Shown one piece after another: positions 1 to 6,531 of a stretch of 7,412 nucleotides of DNA. The translations under genes and the position numbers were made by a program. The stretch is from Gammaproteobacteria bacterium (GTDB lineage Bacteria; Pseudomonadota; Gammaproteobacteria; Steroidobacterales; UBA11654), in the NCBI GenBank assembly GCA_012965065.1, contig DTSX01000091.1, positions 1-7,412 of the forward strand, given 5' to 3'. Position 1 is the stretch's first letter; every line of letters starts with the position of its first letter. Below the pieces are notes generated by a model. That model saw only the letters and a list, made by a program, of their open reading frames with translations. It was not told the DNA's origin and did not search any database.

Positions 1-2558
1 TCCTTTCTCTTTTTATATCATTGAGCTGCCTTGCCAATGAAAATCCCGAAGAGATTACTGTTATTGGTTCCTACATAGATAAGGAATCTGATTCCAACCC
101 TGTTGAGGTAATCGATGCGGCTAAATACAGAAATCTTAATATCACCAATATTGGAGAAATTAGTAAATATTTAAACATCTCAGCAGGATCACACTTTCAG
201 ACAAACACATTGGGTGGTGTTGACCAAGGAATGTCAGCGGTGACTTTGCGTGGATTGGATCATGCTTCAACGCTTGTTTTGTTAAACACTAAACGGCAAA
301 CCATTGCAGGCACACCATCGCATGAAGGTGAAGGCTACATTGATGTGAATATCATTCCTGAAATCGCACTTGAACGTATAGAAATTCTTAAAGAAGGTGC
401 CACTTCTCTCTACGGATCAGATGCCGTAGCTGGTGTTGTCAATTTTGTGACTCACAAGGAATTTGAAGGCATAAAATTAAGTTTAGGCAATCAAAAAACA
501 ACTCATTATGACCAAACTGATAAAACAGTGGGTTTGATATATGGGAAAAAATTTGAGAACGCACACCTAGTCGTTGCTGCAAATGTTTTAAACAGAAGCT
601 CTTTGTCATCATCGGAAATCCCAAGAATCGCTGAAATGGGTCTGAGCACTCTGGGCAATACTTTCAGGGTCAGTGAACAAGATACGGTTACATCGGGTAA
701 ATATGCCGGCGATTACAGTGCTGGTCAATGGGTGGCAGATCCTGATTGTGAAACCAATGGTGGGGTATTAGCTGGTCCTTTTTGCAAATTTTTGTATGGA
801 ACCAGATTCAACATTGTCAATGACGAAAATCATAAAAAAATCTACCTTAATCTGAATAAAATTGGGGATCGTTTTACATATAACTTAACCGCTATAAGCT
901 CCCATGTTGAAGTGAATGATAATCCTCAATCACCTTCTTACCCTGCACTCTCATTCATGTCTAGATATATAAACCCGGGTCACGGAGGCAGTCCATTTAA
1001 CGTTCCGGTCACCTGGTTTGGACGACCATTGGGCTCTGCTTTCCCCTCCCCTTACTCTCCCAAAGACATTAAGCAATACCATGTAAGCAATGCCTTGTTT
1101 TTTGATCTCAATGAATTTACCCATGCGGAAATATCCATTACTCAAAGTGAGCATGAGAATTTTCACAACAGACCTGACACCATTGACTCTAGATTTGAAG
1201 CTGCTGTGCTTGGTAATGGCGGACCAAATGGAGATTTGAGTTGGAACTTGTTTAACCCCTTGGAAAATGATCCTCAACTAATTGAATACTTAAAAGGCTC
1301 GGAACAATCTTTTAAAACCGGCAAGTTGACCAACGTAGATGGAATTATTAAAACTCTGATACGGGGTACCGACGTTGTTTTTGGATTCCAGTGGAGCGAT
1401 GAATCTTTAAAAATAGATTACAACGATCTGGGCAGAGCAGAATTTGACAACTCAGGAAAACTGATCAAAGCAGCCGATCTCTTGTTTTTAGGCGGTGGCA
1501 AAAATGTTTCCTCAGATAGAACCAAAAAAGCTTTTTTTACAGAAATTAAAAGGACCTTCTCCGATAATTTTGATCTAAAAATTTCTGGCAGGTATGAAAA
1601 GATTGGGAGTTTTTCTTCTTTTGATCCAAAAATTTCCTTGAGATTTTCTCCTTTGAATAACTTAACTTTCAGGGGTTCAGTTGGAACTTCTTTTTCAACT
1701 CCATCTATGGCTCAACTTAACAGTTCAGATATTCAGCTAGGCGGAGTCAGAGATGTTCAAAATGGAATCGAACAAGCAAACACACTGTTTGTAAGAATTG
1801 TCCAAGTTGGTAACCCAGATCTTGATCCTGCAACTTCGACCAACGCTAATTTTGGCTTGATCTGGGATTTATCGGAAAACCTTAACTTTGCAATGGATTA
1901 CTGGACAATTGATTACAAAGACCGATTGGAACTTGAGGACGCTCAAACTAAGTTATTCTCTGGTCCTAATGGACCCGATGTCACCAGAAATCAATTTGGT
2001 ACTTTGATTGCAGTTAACACAACATTTTTTAATGAGAAGCGAACTGAAGTCAAAGGCATCGATCTTTCATTGAGTTATTTTAAAGAAACAGAAAAAATAG
2101 GAAGTTTTGATCTAAGCATAAAAGCAACCAACCTCTTTGACTTTCTAACTCCTGATGGCGAAGTTATGGTAAATAGAGTAGGACGATTTAATTATGCTGC
2201 TCACACTCATTCTCTACCCAGGCTGAGATTAAATGCATTCCTAGATTGGACTTATGGAAATACCAGATACAGTCTTATAGGAAGGTATGTAGATGGATAT
2301 AAAAACTTAAGGGTAATTCCAGAGGCAAGTTTGGCCAACGGTTATACAAATAAAGTGGGTTCTTTTTTGGTTTTTGATATTGCAGCTGTAAGATTGATTG
2401 AATTCAAAGATCAGCAGCTAACCCTCGGCATATCCTTGATTAATGCATTTGATGAGTCAGCTCCTCTCCTCTATAACGCCCCTGATTTCAGTTTTGATAC
2501 CAGGCTCCACGATCCAAGAGGAAGACTTCTCAACTTCTCGCTAAATTATGAGTTCTAA
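1..2558 (+). CDS. TonB-dependent outer-membrane receptor, 5' partial
   Basis: This is an outer-membrane active transporter that takes up a bulky substrate using energy from TonB-ExbB-ExbD. The frame is open to the left edge. The codons before the TTG at 21 read LSLFIS and continue into LSCLA, the end of a signal peptide with probable cleavage before NENPEE, so the true start lies outside the window. Counting from that TTG, the TonB box is EEITVIGS (residues 10-17). The plug domain (about 25-145) contains the motifs VTLRGLD and IEILKEGATSLYGSDAVAG. The rest is a beta-barrel rich in alternating aromatic strands, ending NYEF with the C-terminal Phe expected for BAM recognition. Cys243 and Cys255 sit in a probable extracellular loop. 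The size is normal for the family and I see no frameshift. The substrate is unknown: nothing marks it as a siderophore, B12 or glycan receptor, and no SusD-type partner is adjacent. The stop lies 2 bases from the convergent LLM gene. Confidence 0.95.
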   Translation, partial: LSLFISLSCLANENPEEITVIGSYIDKESDSNPVEVIDAAKYRNLNITNIGEISKYLNISAGSHFQTNTLGGVDQGMSAVTLRGLDHASTLVLLNTKRQTIAGTPSHEGEGYIDVNIIPEIALERIEILKEGATSLYGSDAVAGVVNFVTHKEFEGIKLSLGNQKTTHYDQTDKTVGLIYGKKFENAHLVVAANVLNRSSLSSSEIPRIAEMGLSTLGNTFRVSEQDTVTSGKYAGDYSAGQWVADPDCETNGGVLAGPFCKFLYGTRFNIVNDENHKKIYLNLNKIGDRFTYNLTAISSHVEVNDNPQSPSYPALSFMSRYINPGHGGSPFNVPVTWFGRPLGSAFPSPYSPKDIKQYHVSNALFFDLNEFTHAEISITQSEHENFHNRPDTIDSRFEAAVLGNGGPNGDLSWNLFNPLENDPQLIEYLKGSEQSFKTGKLTNVDGIIKTLIRGTDVVFGFQWSDESLKIDYNDLGRAEFDNSGKLIKAADLLFLGGGKNVSSDRTKKAFFTEIKRTFSDNFDLKISGRYEKIGSFSSFDPKISLRFSPLNNLTFRGSVGTSFSTPSMAQLNSSDIQLGGVRDVQNGIEQANTLFVRIVQVGNPDLDPATSTNANFGLIWDLSENLNFAMDYWTIDYKDRLELEDAQTKLFSGPNGPDVTRNQFGTLIAVNTTFFNEKRTEVKGIDLSLSYFKETEKIGSFDLSIKATNLFDFLTPDGEVMVNRVGRFNYAAHTHSLPRLRLNAFLDWTYGNTRYSLIGRYVDGYKNLRVIPEASLANGYTNKVGSFLVFDIAAVRLIEFKDQQLTLGISLINAFDESAPLLYNAPDFSFDTRLHDPRGRLLNFSLNYEF

Positions 2559-2560
2559 TC

Positions 2561-3589
2561 TTATTTGAAAGAAGGAAGAACTTCTTTTGCAAAGATTTCT
2601 GTCTGATCAACCATGGCTCTGAGTCTTGCGTCTCTGGGCTCTGGAACTGGTGAACCTCCAAGCAAATAGACGTAATCCAGTCCTAAATCAATAAGCTCTC
2701 CCAGTCGATCGATGCATTTTTGAGGGGGTCCCGCAATGGAGAACCAATCAATAAATGCATCATCAATTAGATTCAAATGCTCACCTGCTTCACTGGAATG
2801 ATTTTTCATATCGTATTCGGATTGAAGCTTTTTGGTAATTGGCTTTAGTTGTTCAGGCAAATGTTCCGTGGGTGCATCCTTCATGGCAGTAAAGTGGGCT
2901 ACGAGTCCCGCTAGCATTCTCGCCATAGAAATTGCTGCTTTTTCATCAGGATCGCATATCAAATTCACATACGCCCCAATTTTGAAATCATCTCGACTTC
3001 TACCGGTTTCACCAATACGATCTGAAGCGGTTTGCATCGCCCACGAGACTCTCTCGGTTGCACTCCCGACCGCAAAAGTGACGCGTTCAGCGACGTCGCA
3101 CGCCATGGCAATAGTCTTAGGACCCGTGCAAGCAATATCGATTGGAACAGGGGTGATCACTTCAGGATCAATCCATCTTATTGGGGATTGCATCGTACCG
3201 ACATCAATAGCTTCCCCTCTAAAATAACTTTGTACCCTCATGACGTAATTCCTTAGTTCTTCTGTGGTGGCTTGCTTCTTGCCAATATGGGCTGCAGATG
3301 AGTCGCCGCGACCAATCCCACAGATAGCCCTGCCACCCGATTCTTCTTGCAATGAGGCCATTGCAGACGCAGTTACGGCCGCCTCTCTAGTAACCGGATG
3401 CGTAACACCGGTTCCCATTTTTAAGGTTGAGGTGGCATTTGCAATCAATGATAACTGGCCGTAGGGATCTGCAGAGAGATTCTGGGTGTCTACACACAGA
3501 ACAATATCAAAGCCCATTTGTTCAATTAAAGTAGACATTTGTGCAGAACATCTGGGAACGGGCTCCATTACTACTCCGAATTCAGTCAA
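2561..3589 (-). CDS. LLM-class flavin/F420-dependent oxidoreductase
   Basis: This is a cytoplasmic luciferase-like (bacterial luciferase / F420-dependent reductase superfamily) TIM-barrel enzyme of 342 residues, a usual length. It begins TEFGVVMEP, the typical first strand. GTGVTHPVTREAAVTASAMASL (about 59-80) and GGRAICGIGRGDSS (85-98) are family landmarks. PVPIDIACTGPKTIAMACDVAERV (148-170) is the usual cofactor-binding strand-helix segment. The start is a TTG preceded by TAGGAG with a 7-base spacer; the only nearby ATG, residue 8, would delete the first beta strand. It lies 58 bases downstream of the VOC gene on the same strand, so the two are probably co-transcribed. Sequence alone does not show whether it uses F420 or FMN, and the substrate is unknown. 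Members of this branch are often annotated as F420-dependent or methylene-tetrahydromethanopterin-reductase-like without biochemical proof. Confidence 0.93.
   Translation of the reverse strand: MTEFGVVMEPVPRCSAQMSTLIEQMGFDIVLCVDTQNLSADPYGQLSLIANATSTLKMGTGVTHPVTREAAVTASAMASLQEESGGRAICGIGRGDSSAAHIGKKQATTEELRNYVMRVQSYFRGEAIDVGTMQSPIRWIDPEVITPVPIDIACTGPKTIAMACDVAERVTFAVGSATERVSWAMQTASDRIGETGRSRDDFKIGAYVNLICDPDEKAAISMARMLAGLVAHFTAMKDAPTEHLPEQLKPITKKLQSEYDMKNHSSEAGEHLNLIDDAFIDWFSIAGPPQKCIDRLGELIDLGLDYVYLLGGSPVPEPRDARLRAMVDQTEIFAKEVLPSFK
2568..2588 (+). terminator. Weak AT-rich hairpin after the receptor stop
   Basis: AAAGAAG (2568-2574) pairs with CTTCTTT (2581-2587) around a 6-base loop, starting 10 bases after the receptor stop codon. 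Only two of the seven pairs are G-C, and the following T run is short (TTTT, then GC). It lies inside the 3' coding end of the opposing LLM gene, so it may be a coincidence of Lys/Glu/Phe codons. It is the only hairpin I see near this convergent junction. Confidence 0.2.
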
Positions 3590-3596
3590 TCTCGTT

Positions 3597-3602
3597 CTCC
3601 TA
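3597..3602 (-). promoter_or_regulatory. Ribosome binding site of the LLM gene
   Basis: On the minus strand TAGGAG stands 7 bases before the TTG at 3589. This strong Shine-Dalgarno match fixes a non-ATG start, which agrees with the family's N-terminal strand beginning immediately after it. Confidence 0.75.
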
Positions 3603-3647
3603 AAATATCTGTGTCAATTATATCTCAAGTCCAAGTGATAGCCTCTT

Positions 3648-4640
3648 TCATTTCTTCTCAAACAAGGCTATCAAAGCATCACTTCCTGGGCATTGCACCA
3701 AAAGTGAGTTGCAGTCTCCATAATCTCCAATTGTTAGTAGAGCATTTTGCCATAAAACAACATTCAACTCTTTGCAGGCTTGGATTGCTCGATCCAGCGA
3801 GTCAACAAAAAAACCTTGGGCAAAATAACCAATATTAGGCGGCCTGGCGATATCTATTGTGTTTGGGATCTCGTAATTCAACGGTTCAGAGAGTACTACT
3901 TTTCCATAATGATGACTGCCTTGCAAAAAGGTAATTTGAGTCTGGCCGTCATAAGGTCTTCTCAGGAACAAATTTGACTCCGGTGACTTCAGAGTATCTT
4001 GAAACATCACATCCATACCTAAGACATGTTGATAAAACAAAGCCGCGTCAGCGGTTGACTGAACGCAATGAGAAGTTGTAACGACTTCAGTAAAACCAAG
4101 TCTTGTTGTTCCATTGGATTGAAAGTAATCACATATTTCTTGGATGGACTGGTTCTCGGAATTTTTTGGTAACTGAACTAAATTGATTGCGATTCGATCG
4201 GGGCCATCTAAAATCACTTCGATTGGCGACCCAACATTCTCTCCTATTTTATGGAGAATCGGATCCGTCCAGGGACAATAACCCTTTGATTTAAGTACTT
4301 GAACGGATGTAAGAATATTTTCCACATAAAAATTAATATTCCACAACCCTCGAATCATTCCAAAATCCTGATCAGGTTTGATATAAGTTTTTTCTTTGTT
4401 TGAAAACTCTATTAAAAGAATCTGGCCAATTTCACTGTTATCTCGAAAACACAAAACTTGTCTAATATTGGTATCCGAAGGCACAGACCAAAAATCTTTT
4501 GTTGTGTTTTCACGACATTCCTCAATCGGGCTATGGTTTAATCCGATAGTATCTGTATAAAAACGAAGACTCTCTTCTAGGTTCTCGACACTTATAATCA
4601 CAAAATTAAGCTGGGTGTAGATGGGTTTGGTTGTTGTCAT
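3648..4640 (-). CDS. Two-domain VOC (glyoxalase/extradiol-fold) protein
   Basis: This 330-residue cytoplasmic protein has two tandem vicinal-oxygen-chelate domains, the architecture of type I extradiol dioxygenases. Domain 1 (about 8-157) starts QLNFVIISVENLEESLRFY and ends with DGPDRIAINLVQL. Domain 2 (about 178-330) starts GFTEVVTTSHCVQSTADAALFY and ends CPGSDALIALFEKK. The usual metal-ligand positions look altered: by eye, Asn replaces the first-strand His and the last-strand Glu in domain 1, and Ala stands at the last-strand Glu position in domain 2. It may therefore bind a ligand without a metal rather than act as a dioxygenase. I chose the ATG at 4640 because AAAGG lies 7 bases upstream. 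An in-frame TTG at 4703 would add 21 polar residues but has no SD and falls about 6 bases from the predicted transcription start. It is the first gene of a likely operon with the LLM oxidoreductase. Substrate unknown. Confidence 0.88.
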   Translation of the reverse strand: MTTTKPIYTQLNFVIISVENLEESLRFYTDTIGLNHSPIEECRENTTKDFWSVPSDTNIRQVLCFRDNSEIGQILLIEFSNKEKTYIKPDQDFGMIRGLWNINFYVENILTSVQVLKSKGYCPWTDPILHKIGENVGSPIEVILDGPDRIAINLVQLPKNSENQSIQEICDYFQSNGTTRLGFTEVVTTSHCVQSTADAALFYQHVLGMDVMFQDTLKSPESNLFLRRPYDGQTQITFLQGSHHYGKVVLSEPLNYEIPNTIDIARPPNIGYFAQGFFVDSLDRAIQACKELNVVLWQNALLTIGDYGDCNSLLVQCPGSDALIALFEKK

Positions 4641-4647
4641 TTCCAAG

Positions 4648-4652
4648 CCTTT
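4648..4652 (-). promoter_or_regulatory. Ribosome binding site of the VOC gene
   Basis: AAAGG on the minus strand, 7 bases before the ATG at 4640. It favours this start over the upstream TTG at 4703, which lacks any comparable site. Confidence 0.6.
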
Positions 4653-4695
4653 AAGCAATCCTTTTTTATCGTCAATTGAATCATTCGATGTTATT

Positions 4696-4723
4696 TTTAC
4701 CAAAGTTTCTTCAAGATTATATT
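4696..4723 (+). promoter_or_regulatory. Candidate promoter for the SnoaL-methyltransferase gene
   Basis: TTTACC (4 of 6 to the -35 consensus) and TATATT (5 of 6 to the -10) are separated by 16 bases. The predicted start near 4730 leaves a leader of about 65 bases before the ATG at 4795. The -10 overlaps the opposite-strand TATAAT of the VOC operon. This is prediction only, in an AT-rich region where chance matches are common. Confidence 0.3.
4716..4721 (-). promoter_or_regulatory. Candidate -10 element for the VOC-LLM operon
   Basis: A perfect TATAAT lies on the minus strand in the divergent region. It predicts transcription starting near 4709, which leaves about 70 bases of leader before the ATG at 4640. 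The hexamer at the -35 distance (CACTGT at 17-base spacing) is a poor match, so the promoter is tentative. Confidence 0.35.
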
Positions 4724-4782
4724 CTTTTTAAATACTTAACAGTGTAGCCAAAAGAAATTAATCCATGCAGAATAAAAACAAA

Positions 4783-4788
4783 AAGGAG
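4783..4788 (+). promoter_or_regulatory. Ribosome binding site that sets the methyltransferase start
   Basis: AAGGAG stands 6 bases before the ATG at 4795, close to an ideal Shine-Dalgarno arrangement. The earlier in-frame ATG at 4765 has no such site and would place this motif inside coding sequence, so 4795 is the better start. Confidence 0.8.
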
Positions 4789-4794
4789 CCTTTC

Positions 4795-6153
4795 ATGGAT
4801 AAATTGCAACAGGAAATTGAACAAGTATTTCGTGATGCTGAATCTATTTGGGATTCCCAAGAATATGGCAACTTGAAGACACTCTGGGATGAAAAAGACC
4901 CCTATCCATTTTATTTGGCTGAAGAACAAGCGAACTGGAAAATTGGCTGGCATGCTTTGAAGACTTACTGGGAACCGATACCTGGAAAACGAATGATTGA
5001 AGCAATCCGCATGCGATTTTATGACATTAAAATTAAAGAATTATCCCAAGACCTTGTTTTTATAGGCGGATGGGTCAGGCACGACATGAAAATACGTGGA
5101 CCGATGAAAGCATGGGGTGGCGACGCAAGAATGAGTGCGGTTCTTAGAAAAAAAGAGGCTGGCTGGAAATTCGTTGCCTATACCGAAAGCCACAGAACAC
5201 CCTTAACCTATATGATGGATCTCTACAAAAAACAACCATCAATACCCATAGTCAGAACTATTGTTCAAAGATTTATGACAAGATTGTATGAAAAAAATGT
5301 GCATCCTGAATTTGCAGCTTTTCACAAAAATATAATGGAAACAGAAAAAACTGAATACAAAGTTAACTTCTGGACAAAATTGAGTTTTATTGGACCAAAA
5401 ATTATCAATTCATTTGCCAAAATAACCGGCAAAAAAACAATACCCAAATCTTATATTCCAGGACTGATACCTTGCCTCAACGGAAGAGGGTTTATGGAGA
5501 AAGACCTGAACGGTATCTCTACAAGATTCGTTGATGAATCTGCAAAAATGGAAGGCATATCACTGGATGTCGGTTGCGCTTATGGAATAGCAACATTGGC
5601 TGCTCTTAAAGGAGGATCTGAAGTAGTGGCATGCGATATGGATCAAGCACATTTAGATATTCTCCTCAAAGAAACACCTGAAAAAGACAAGCCAAGGTTA
5701 ACAACTAAAAAAGGCACTTTGCCAGGAGTTGATTTTAAGAACCAATCATTCGTTGCAATTCACTGTTCAAGATGTCTTCATTTTTTGGTACCAGAGGAAT
5801 TAAAACTAACCTTAGAAAAGATGTATAACTGGCTTCAACCTGGAGGCAAAATTTATCTGATCACTGATACCTGTTTCTCTGGGCCATGGAAAAAATATTT
5901 GCCAGAGTTTGACAGAAGGAAAGCAGAAGGTGACCCCTTTCCAGGTTTTATTGAAGACGCTCTACAGTGCTTGCCTGTTTCCAAATTACCTAAAGGCATG
6001 ACACCCCATATGAACTGTCTCGACCCCGATACCCTTGCTCGGGAATGCAAACTTGCAGGATTTGAGATTATTGAGGCAGATTTTTTAGGCCCGGCCCGTT
6101 CTGAGGCAAAATATGCTAAGGATCATGCAGGAATCATTGCGATCAAAAACTAA
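4795..6153 (+). CDS. SnoaL/NTF2-like domain fused to SAM methyltransferase
   Basis: This is a 452-residue cytoplasmic two-domain protein. Residues about 3-135 resemble a SnoaL/NTF2-like cone fold: an N-terminal helix (QQEIEQVFRDAESIWDSQEY), then strands with GGWVRHDMKIRG and a final WKFVAYTESHRTP. A lysine-rich linker follows (about 150-225). Residues about 235-452 are a class I SAM-dependent methyltransferase: motif I LDVGCAYG (257-264), the acidic loop VVACDMD (277-283) that should hold the SAM ribose, HCSRCLHFL (323-331), and LQPGGKIYLITDT (347-359). The SnoaL part could bind the acceptor, be a second catalytic site or drive dimerisation. The acceptor is unknown and could be a small molecule. 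The ATG at 4795 is chosen for its AAGGAG site; the ATG at 4765 would add 10 residues (MQNKNKKEPF). It is divergent from the VOC-LLM operon and ends 4 bases from the convergent BolA gene. Confidence 0.88.
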   Translation: MDKLQQEIEQVFRDAESIWDSQEYGNLKTLWDEKDPYPFYLAEEQANWKIGWHALKTYWEPIPGKRMIEAIRMRFYDIKIKELSQDLVFIGGWVRHDMKIRGPMKAWGGDARMSAVLRKKEAGWKFVAYTESHRTPLTYMMDLYKKQPSIPIVRTIVQRFMTRLYEKNVHPEFAAFHKNIMETEKTEYKVNFWTKLSFIGPKIINSFAKITGKKTIPKSYIPGLIPCLNGRGFMEKDLNGISTRFVDESAKMEGISLDVGCAYGIATLAALKGGSEVVACDMDQAHLDILLKETPEKDKPRLTTKKGTLPGVDFKNQSFVAIHCSRCLHFLVPEELKLTLEKMYNWLQPGGKIYLITDTCFSGPWKKYLPEFDRRKAEGDPFPGFIEDALQCLPVSKLPKGMTPHMNCLDPDTLARECKLAGFEIIEADFLGPARSEAKYAKDHAGIIAIKN

Positions 6154-6157
6154 TTTC

Positions 6158-6451
6158 TTAAAGGCTGTTGTACTCATCGACGGAATAGGTTTCAAGGCTT
6201 AAAGCATGCAATTTATCAGCAAGGAATTTGGCTAAAACAAAGTATATTTTCTGATGCCTTTCAATTTGATTTAGGCCCAAAAATTCATCGGAAACAACCA
6301 ACATCTTTAAATGCAGTTTTCCTTCTTTTGCAGGTTTGTGTCCTGCGTGTAAGTGGCCTTGATCTTCTATTTGAAGAAAATGAACCTCCAGCCCTTGTTC
6401 TAGGGTTTTTTCTATTTCACCAATACTTTTTCTCAAATGATACTGCTCCAC
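6158..6451 (-). CDS. bolA: BolA-family Fe-S/glutaredoxin partner protein
   Basis: This 97-residue protein has the BolA fold from about residue 8 to the end. Members form [2Fe-2S]-bridged complexes with monothiol glutaredoxins and act in iron-sulfur handling or stress regulation in the cytoplasm. Visible landmarks are the HLHAGHK loop (33-39), VVSDEFLGL (52-60), RHQKIY (65-70) and LHALSLETY (81-89); His82 is the near-invariant His implicated in cluster binding. The His-rich HAGH loop is more like BolA1-type proteins than the short IbaG/YrbA type. The start is uncertain: the GTG at 6451 has no clear SD, while a TTG at 6436 (residue 6) has GGAG 9 bases before it and would keep the whole domain. 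No glutaredoxin gene is in the window. It converges on the methyltransferase gene and diverges from the 2OG oxygenase gene. The family call is firm; orthology to E. coli bolA itself is less so. Confidence 0.88.
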   Translation of the reverse strand: MEQYHLRKSIGEIEKTLEQGLEVHFLQIEDQGHLHAGHKPAKEGKLHLKMLVVSDEFLGLNQIERHQKIYFVLAKFLADKLHALSLETYSVDEYNSL

Positions 6452-6458
6452 TGAAATA

Positions 6459-6487
6459 ATTACAGTCCATATATTTTAAGCTATTAT
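6459..6487 (+). promoter_or_regulatory. Candidate promoter for the 2OG oxygenase gene
   Basis: ATTACA (4 of 6 to the -35 consensus), a 17-base spacer and TATTAT (5 of 6 to the -10). It predicts transcription from about 6494, leaving some 38 bases of leader before the TTG at 6532. Its -10 overlaps an opposite-strand TATAAT, and the predicted leader contains the near-palindrome at 6503-6521. Confidence 0.4.
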
Positions 6488-6488
6488 A
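6483..6488 (-). promoter_or_regulatory. Candidate -10 element for the BolA gene
   Basis: A perfect TATAAT on the minus strand predicts a start near 6476, about 25 bases before the GTG at 6451. No good -35 lies 16-18 bases upstream; TTAACA is present but at a 20-base spacing. Confidence 0.3.
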
Positions 6489-6502
6489 GGGTCGAAAGAA
6501 TC

Positions 6503-6521
6503 ATGATTTGTTAACAATCAT
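6503..6521 (+). promoter_or_regulatory. Near-palindromic possible operator
   Basis: ATGATTTGTTAACAATCAT has a perfect 10-base palindrome, TTGTTAACAA (6508-6517), flanked by ATGA and TCAT with one extra T on the left. It lies just downstream of the predicted oxygenase start and upstream of the predicted BolA -10, a position where a bound dimeric regulator could block either gene. No regulator gene is in the window. Confidence 0.35.
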
Positions 6522-6525
6522 AGGA
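6522..6525 (+). promoter_or_regulatory. Ribosome binding site supporting a TTG start
   Basis: AGGA lies 6 bases before the TTG at 6532. The frame is open from 6490 and has no ATG before the conserved domain, so a TTG is needed; this site picks 6532 over the TTGs at 6508 and 6526. Confidence 0.5.
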
Positions 6526-6531
6526 TTGCAC

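Noticed and set aside
21..23. TTG as the real start of the TonB receptor
   Set aside because: The frame is open to the left edge and the preceding codons (LSLFIS) continue a signal-peptide hydrophobic core, so the start is outside the window.
18..40. Lipobox around the cysteine in LSCLA at the receptor N-terminus
   Set aside because: The residues before Cys (S-L-S) do not fit the lipobox pattern; ordinary signal-peptidase cleavage after Ala is more likely for this family.
951..1277. Minus-strand open frame within the receptor gene
   Set aside because: It is a shadow of the barrel-coding sequence with no recognisable protein pattern.
2832..3464. Overlapping plus-strand open frames opposite the LLM gene
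   Set aside because: They are antisense shadows of a well-supported gene, with no recognisable domain or ribosome binding site.
3612..3622. TATAAT and TTGACA on the minus strand between the VOC and LLM genes
   Set aside because: The two hexamers overlap and are in the wrong order; neither has a matching partner at 16-18 bases, so an internal LLM promoter is not supported.
4641..4703. 21-residue N-terminal extension of the VOC protein from TTG 4703
   Set aside because: It has no SD, is polar and domain-free, and sits almost at the predicted transcription start; the ATG at 4640 has AAAGG at a 7-base spacing.
4765..4794. Upstream ATG start of the methyltransferase
   Set aside because: The AAGGAG site lies between the two ATGs and is correctly spaced only for 4795.
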